Assembly (NCBI RefSeq): GCF_040892615.1
Contig: NZ_JBFRYC010000005.1
Coordinates: 186,001-250,000 of the forward strand
Reading direction: 5' to 3'
Source: Thioclava arctica
GTDB lineage: Bacteria > Pseudomonadota > Alphaproteobacteria > Rhodobacterales > Rhodobacteraceae
DNA length: 64,000 nucleotides
Part shown: positions 61,820 through 64,000 of the stretch, piece by piece
How the letters are laid out: every line of letters starts with the position of its first letter
Numbering within the stretch: position 1 is the stretch's first letter
Program-made: the position numbers and the translations under genes
The notes under the pieces: generated by a model
Database searches by the model: none
The model's input: only the letters and a program-made list of their open reading frames with translations
What the model was told of the DNA's origin: nothing

Positions 61820-63787
61820 ATGTCGTTGTTTTCACGCCGCCAATTTCTGCTTACCAGCACCGCCGCGAGCGGCCTGGTTCTGGTGCACCCGTTCACCGCA
61901 AAGGCGGCTGCGGGGCAGGCCCATCTGCGCTTGCTGTGCACGACAGATATTCACTGCCATATCCGTCCCTATGATTACTACGCCGACAAGCCGGTCGATA
62001 CGGTGGGTCTGTCGCGCACCGCTACCCTGATCGAGGGTGTGCGTGCCGAAGCCGCCAATACGATGACGTTCGACAATGGCGACTACATGCAGGGAAACCC
62101 GATGGCCGATTACATCGCCTATTCCAAGGGGATGAAAGAGGGTGACACCCATCCCGTCATCGCGGCAATGAATGCGTTGGGCTATGATTGTGGCACGCTG
62201 GGCAATCACGAATTCAACTACGGCATGGATTTTCTGGTCAAGGTGAATGCCAAGGCGGGCTTCCCGATGGTCTGTGCGAACTTTGCCCATAAGCTGGGGG
62301 CGAACCCGCGCGACGATGATTTGTACATGCTGCCCTATACCATTCTGGACAAGGAACTGGTGGATGGCGCGGGCAATAAGCTGCCCATTAAGGTCGGCGT
62401 CATTGGCTTTGTGCCGCCCCAGATCATGCAATGGGACCGCAGCCATCTTGAGGGGAACTACAACACCCGCGACATCGTAGAGGCCGCCCGTGCCTGGGTG
62501 CCCCAAATGCGCGATGACGGGGCAGATATCATCGTGGCGCTGGCCCATACGGGCATTGATGCCGGGCCCCAAAGCGACGGGATGGAGAACGCGGCCCTCT
62601 ATCTGGCTGGTGTCGATGGGATCGACGTGGTGATCACGGGTCACCAGCACCTGAACTTCCCCGGCAAGGACTTTGAGGGCCCCGGCATTGATAATGACAA
62701 GGGCACTTTGATGGGTAAGCCGGCGGTGCAGGCGGGGTTCTGGGGGAACCATATGGGCCTGATCGACCTGATGCTGGAACAAGACGGCGGCACGTGGAAG
62801 ATCGCGACACATACCTCTGAAATCCGCCCGATCTTCAAACGCGGCGAGGATCGCTCGATCACGCCACTGACCGACGATTATGGCCCCGTTCTGCACAGCT
62901 CGGATCAGGTGCATGAGGCGACGCTGCAATATGTCCGCGCCAAGGTGGGCGAGACCACCGCGCCGCTTTATTCCTACTTCGCGTTGGTGGCGGATGATCC
63001 TTCGGTGCAGATCGTGTCCAACGCGCAGCTTTGGTATGTCAAACAACTGCTAGAGGGCACGCCCGAGGGCAAGCTGCCGCTTCTCTCGGCAGCGGCCCCG
63101 TTCAAGGCGGGCGGACGTGGCGGCCCGGAATATTACACCGATGTTCCCAAAGGCCCGATCGCGATCAAGAACGTGGCGGATCTGTATCTCTATCCCAACA
63201 CGCTGCAGGCGGTGAAGGTGACCGGCGCGCAGGTCAAGGATTGGCTGGAACGCTCGGCGGGGATGTTCAACCAGGTGGCGGCGGGCGCAAAAGATGTGGC
63301 CCTGCTCAACCCGGATTTCCCCAGCTACAATTTCGATGTGATCGACGGGGTGACCTATCAGATCGACATCACGCAGCCTTCGAAATTCGGTAAGGACGGT
63401 GATGTGGTGAACCCCGATACGAACCGCATCGTCAATCTGCAATTTGGCGGCAAGCCGATTGATCCTGCGGCCGAGTTCGTGATCGCCACGAACAACTATC
63501 GTGCCTCGGGGGGGGGGCAGTTCCCCGGTGCTGATGGCTCGACCGTGATCTATCGCGCGCCCGATACCAACCGCGATGTGATCGTGCGCTACATTCACGA
63601 CAAGGGGACGATCAGCCCGCAGGCAGATGCCAACTGGTCCTTTGCTCCGGCGGGTGGTGCGACGGTTTTGTTTGAAACCGGCCCCAAGGCGCAGGCCTAT
63701 CTCGAAGATGTGAAGTCGCGCGGACTTAAGATCGAACCTGCCGATGGTGGCGAGGGTGGCTTTGCGCGCTACCGAATTACGATCTAA
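61820..63787 (+). CDS. cpdB: Bifunctional 2',3'-cyclic-nucleotide 2'-phosphodiesterase/3'-nucleotidase
   Basis: 655 residues from ATG 61820 behind GGAGG. The N-terminus SRRQFLLTSTAASGLVLVHP is a Tat signal peptide (twin Arg then QFL). The metallophosphatase domain follows: LLCTTDIHCHIRPYDYY (DxH), FDNGDYMQG, GTLGNHEFNYG, VALAHTGID and ITGHQHLNFPG, then the 5'-nucleotidase C-terminal domain with SNAQLWYVKQ and NNYRASGGGQFPG near 560. It degrades extracellular cyclic nucleotides and 3'-nucleotides in the periplasm for phosphate and nucleoside salvage. Confidence 0.95.
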   Translation: MSLFSRRQFLLTSTAASGLVLVHPFTAKAAAGQAHLRLLCTTDIHCHIRPYDYYADKPVDTVGLSRTATLIEGVRAEAANTMTFDNGDYMQGNPMADYIAYSKGMKEGDTHPVIAAMNALGYDCGTLGNHEFNYGMDFLVKVNAKAGFPMVCANFAHKLGANPRDDDLYMLPYTILDKELVDGAGNKLPIKVGVIGFVPPQIMQWDRSHLEGNYNTRDIVEAARAWVPQMRDDGADIIVALAHTGIDAGPQSDGMENAALYLAGVDGIDVVITGHQHLNFPGKDFEGPGIDNDKGTLMGKPAVQAGFWGNHMGLIDLMLEQDGGTWKIATHTSEIRPIFKRGEDRSITPLTDDYGPVLHSSDQVHEATLQYVRAKVGETTAPLYSYFALVADDPSVQIVSNAQLWYVKQLLEGTPEGKLPLLSAAAPFKAGGRGGPEYYTDVPKGPIAIKNVADLYLYPNTLQAVKVTGAQVKDWLERSAGMFNQVAAGAKDVALLNPDFPSYNFDVIDGVTYQIDITQPSKFGKDGDVVNPDTNRIVNLQFGGKPIDPAAEFVIATNNYRASGGGQFPGADGSTVIYRAPDTNRDVIVRYIHDKGTISPQADANWSFAPAGGATVLFETGPKAQAYLEDVKSRGLKIEPADGGEGGFARYRITI

Positions 63788-64000
63788 AATATATGAAATC
63801 AATGACTTGAAGGGGCGCATTGCGCTCCTTCTTGCGTTTGGCCTGCATGCGTTCGCTCAAATAGGATCGGCAGTAATCTGGCGGCGGAAGTTGCGCGTAC
63901 TATCGTAAGAATAGCGTGCAAGGCCAGTATCATATTGGCGCAGACAGGGAGTGTGAGTGGATGGTGATCGCCTTGAGGCACGCGCGTGGCATCACACTGA

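Overview
The window reads as chromosome of a GC-rich alphaproteobacterium, most likely Rhodobacteraceae. The best evidence is the gene order murA - DUF2948 - hisD - UPF0262 - low-molecular-weight phosphatase - infA - maf - RNase E/G - yacG - tRNA-Phe, which I recall as conserved in that family. Oligopeptide and ribose-type ABC operons flank it. No search was possible, so genus is not assigned.

Layout. 1-4482: a sugar/polyol locus: the tail of a Gfo/Idh/MocA oxidoreductase, a LacI regulator, and a divergent binding protein - permease - ATPase operon, with a perfect 30-bp palindrome (1432-1461) as probable operator. 4863-11659: the housekeeping block, all on the minus strand. 11778-11852: an intact tRNA-Thr. 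11805-55454: a genomic island of about 43.65 kb. The last 48 bp of tRNA-Thr recur exactly at 55455-55502, just after a tyrosine integrase (54189-55268), so the ends of the island are well defined. 56159-61674: oppABCDF. 61820-63787: a Tat-exported CpdB-type 2',3'-cyclic nucleotide phosphodiesterase/nucleotidase.

The island is a mosaic. Its left part (12-20 kb) is decayed: an AAA ATPase pseudogene, a frameshifted and internally deleted serine hydrolase, an M23 peptidase lacking part of its catalytic domain, an IS1182 copy, an orphan DUF2384 antitoxin, and an IS3 copy whose transposase gene carries three short palindromic inserts. The middle (20.9-30.5 kb) is a well-preserved nine-gene amide operon: AmiC-like sensor, AmiR-like ANTAR antiterminator, UrtABCDE-like transporter, formamidase and amidase. 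Terminator-like hairpins lie before amiC and before the amidase gene, as an antitermination circuit would need. 30.7-36.7 kb holds small hypotheticals, RsgA, GNAT, two CPBP-type proteins overall in the island and a membrane AraC regulator. 37-40.3 kb is a quorum-sensing cluster: one AHL synthase, two complete LuxR-type regulators and one LuxR cut off at the start of its DNA-binding domain, with IS3 fragments on both sides. 43.9-47.7 kb is an AT-richer unit with a small HTH protein and two overlapping tyrosine-recombinase-like genes. 48-53.7 kb holds a DUF6634-like protein, a metallophosphoesterase and a roughly 1300-residue NACHT/STAND-type ATPase with an apparent PD-(D/E)xK nuclease motif at its C-terminus. 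This last protein is the strongest candidate for an undescribed (defence-like) system.

A recurring design: in all three ABC operons a hairpin sits between the binding-protein gene and the first permease gene, which would allow excess binding protein from one transcript. Coordinates of starts were adjusted to the best ribosome binding site or to start/stop overlaps.
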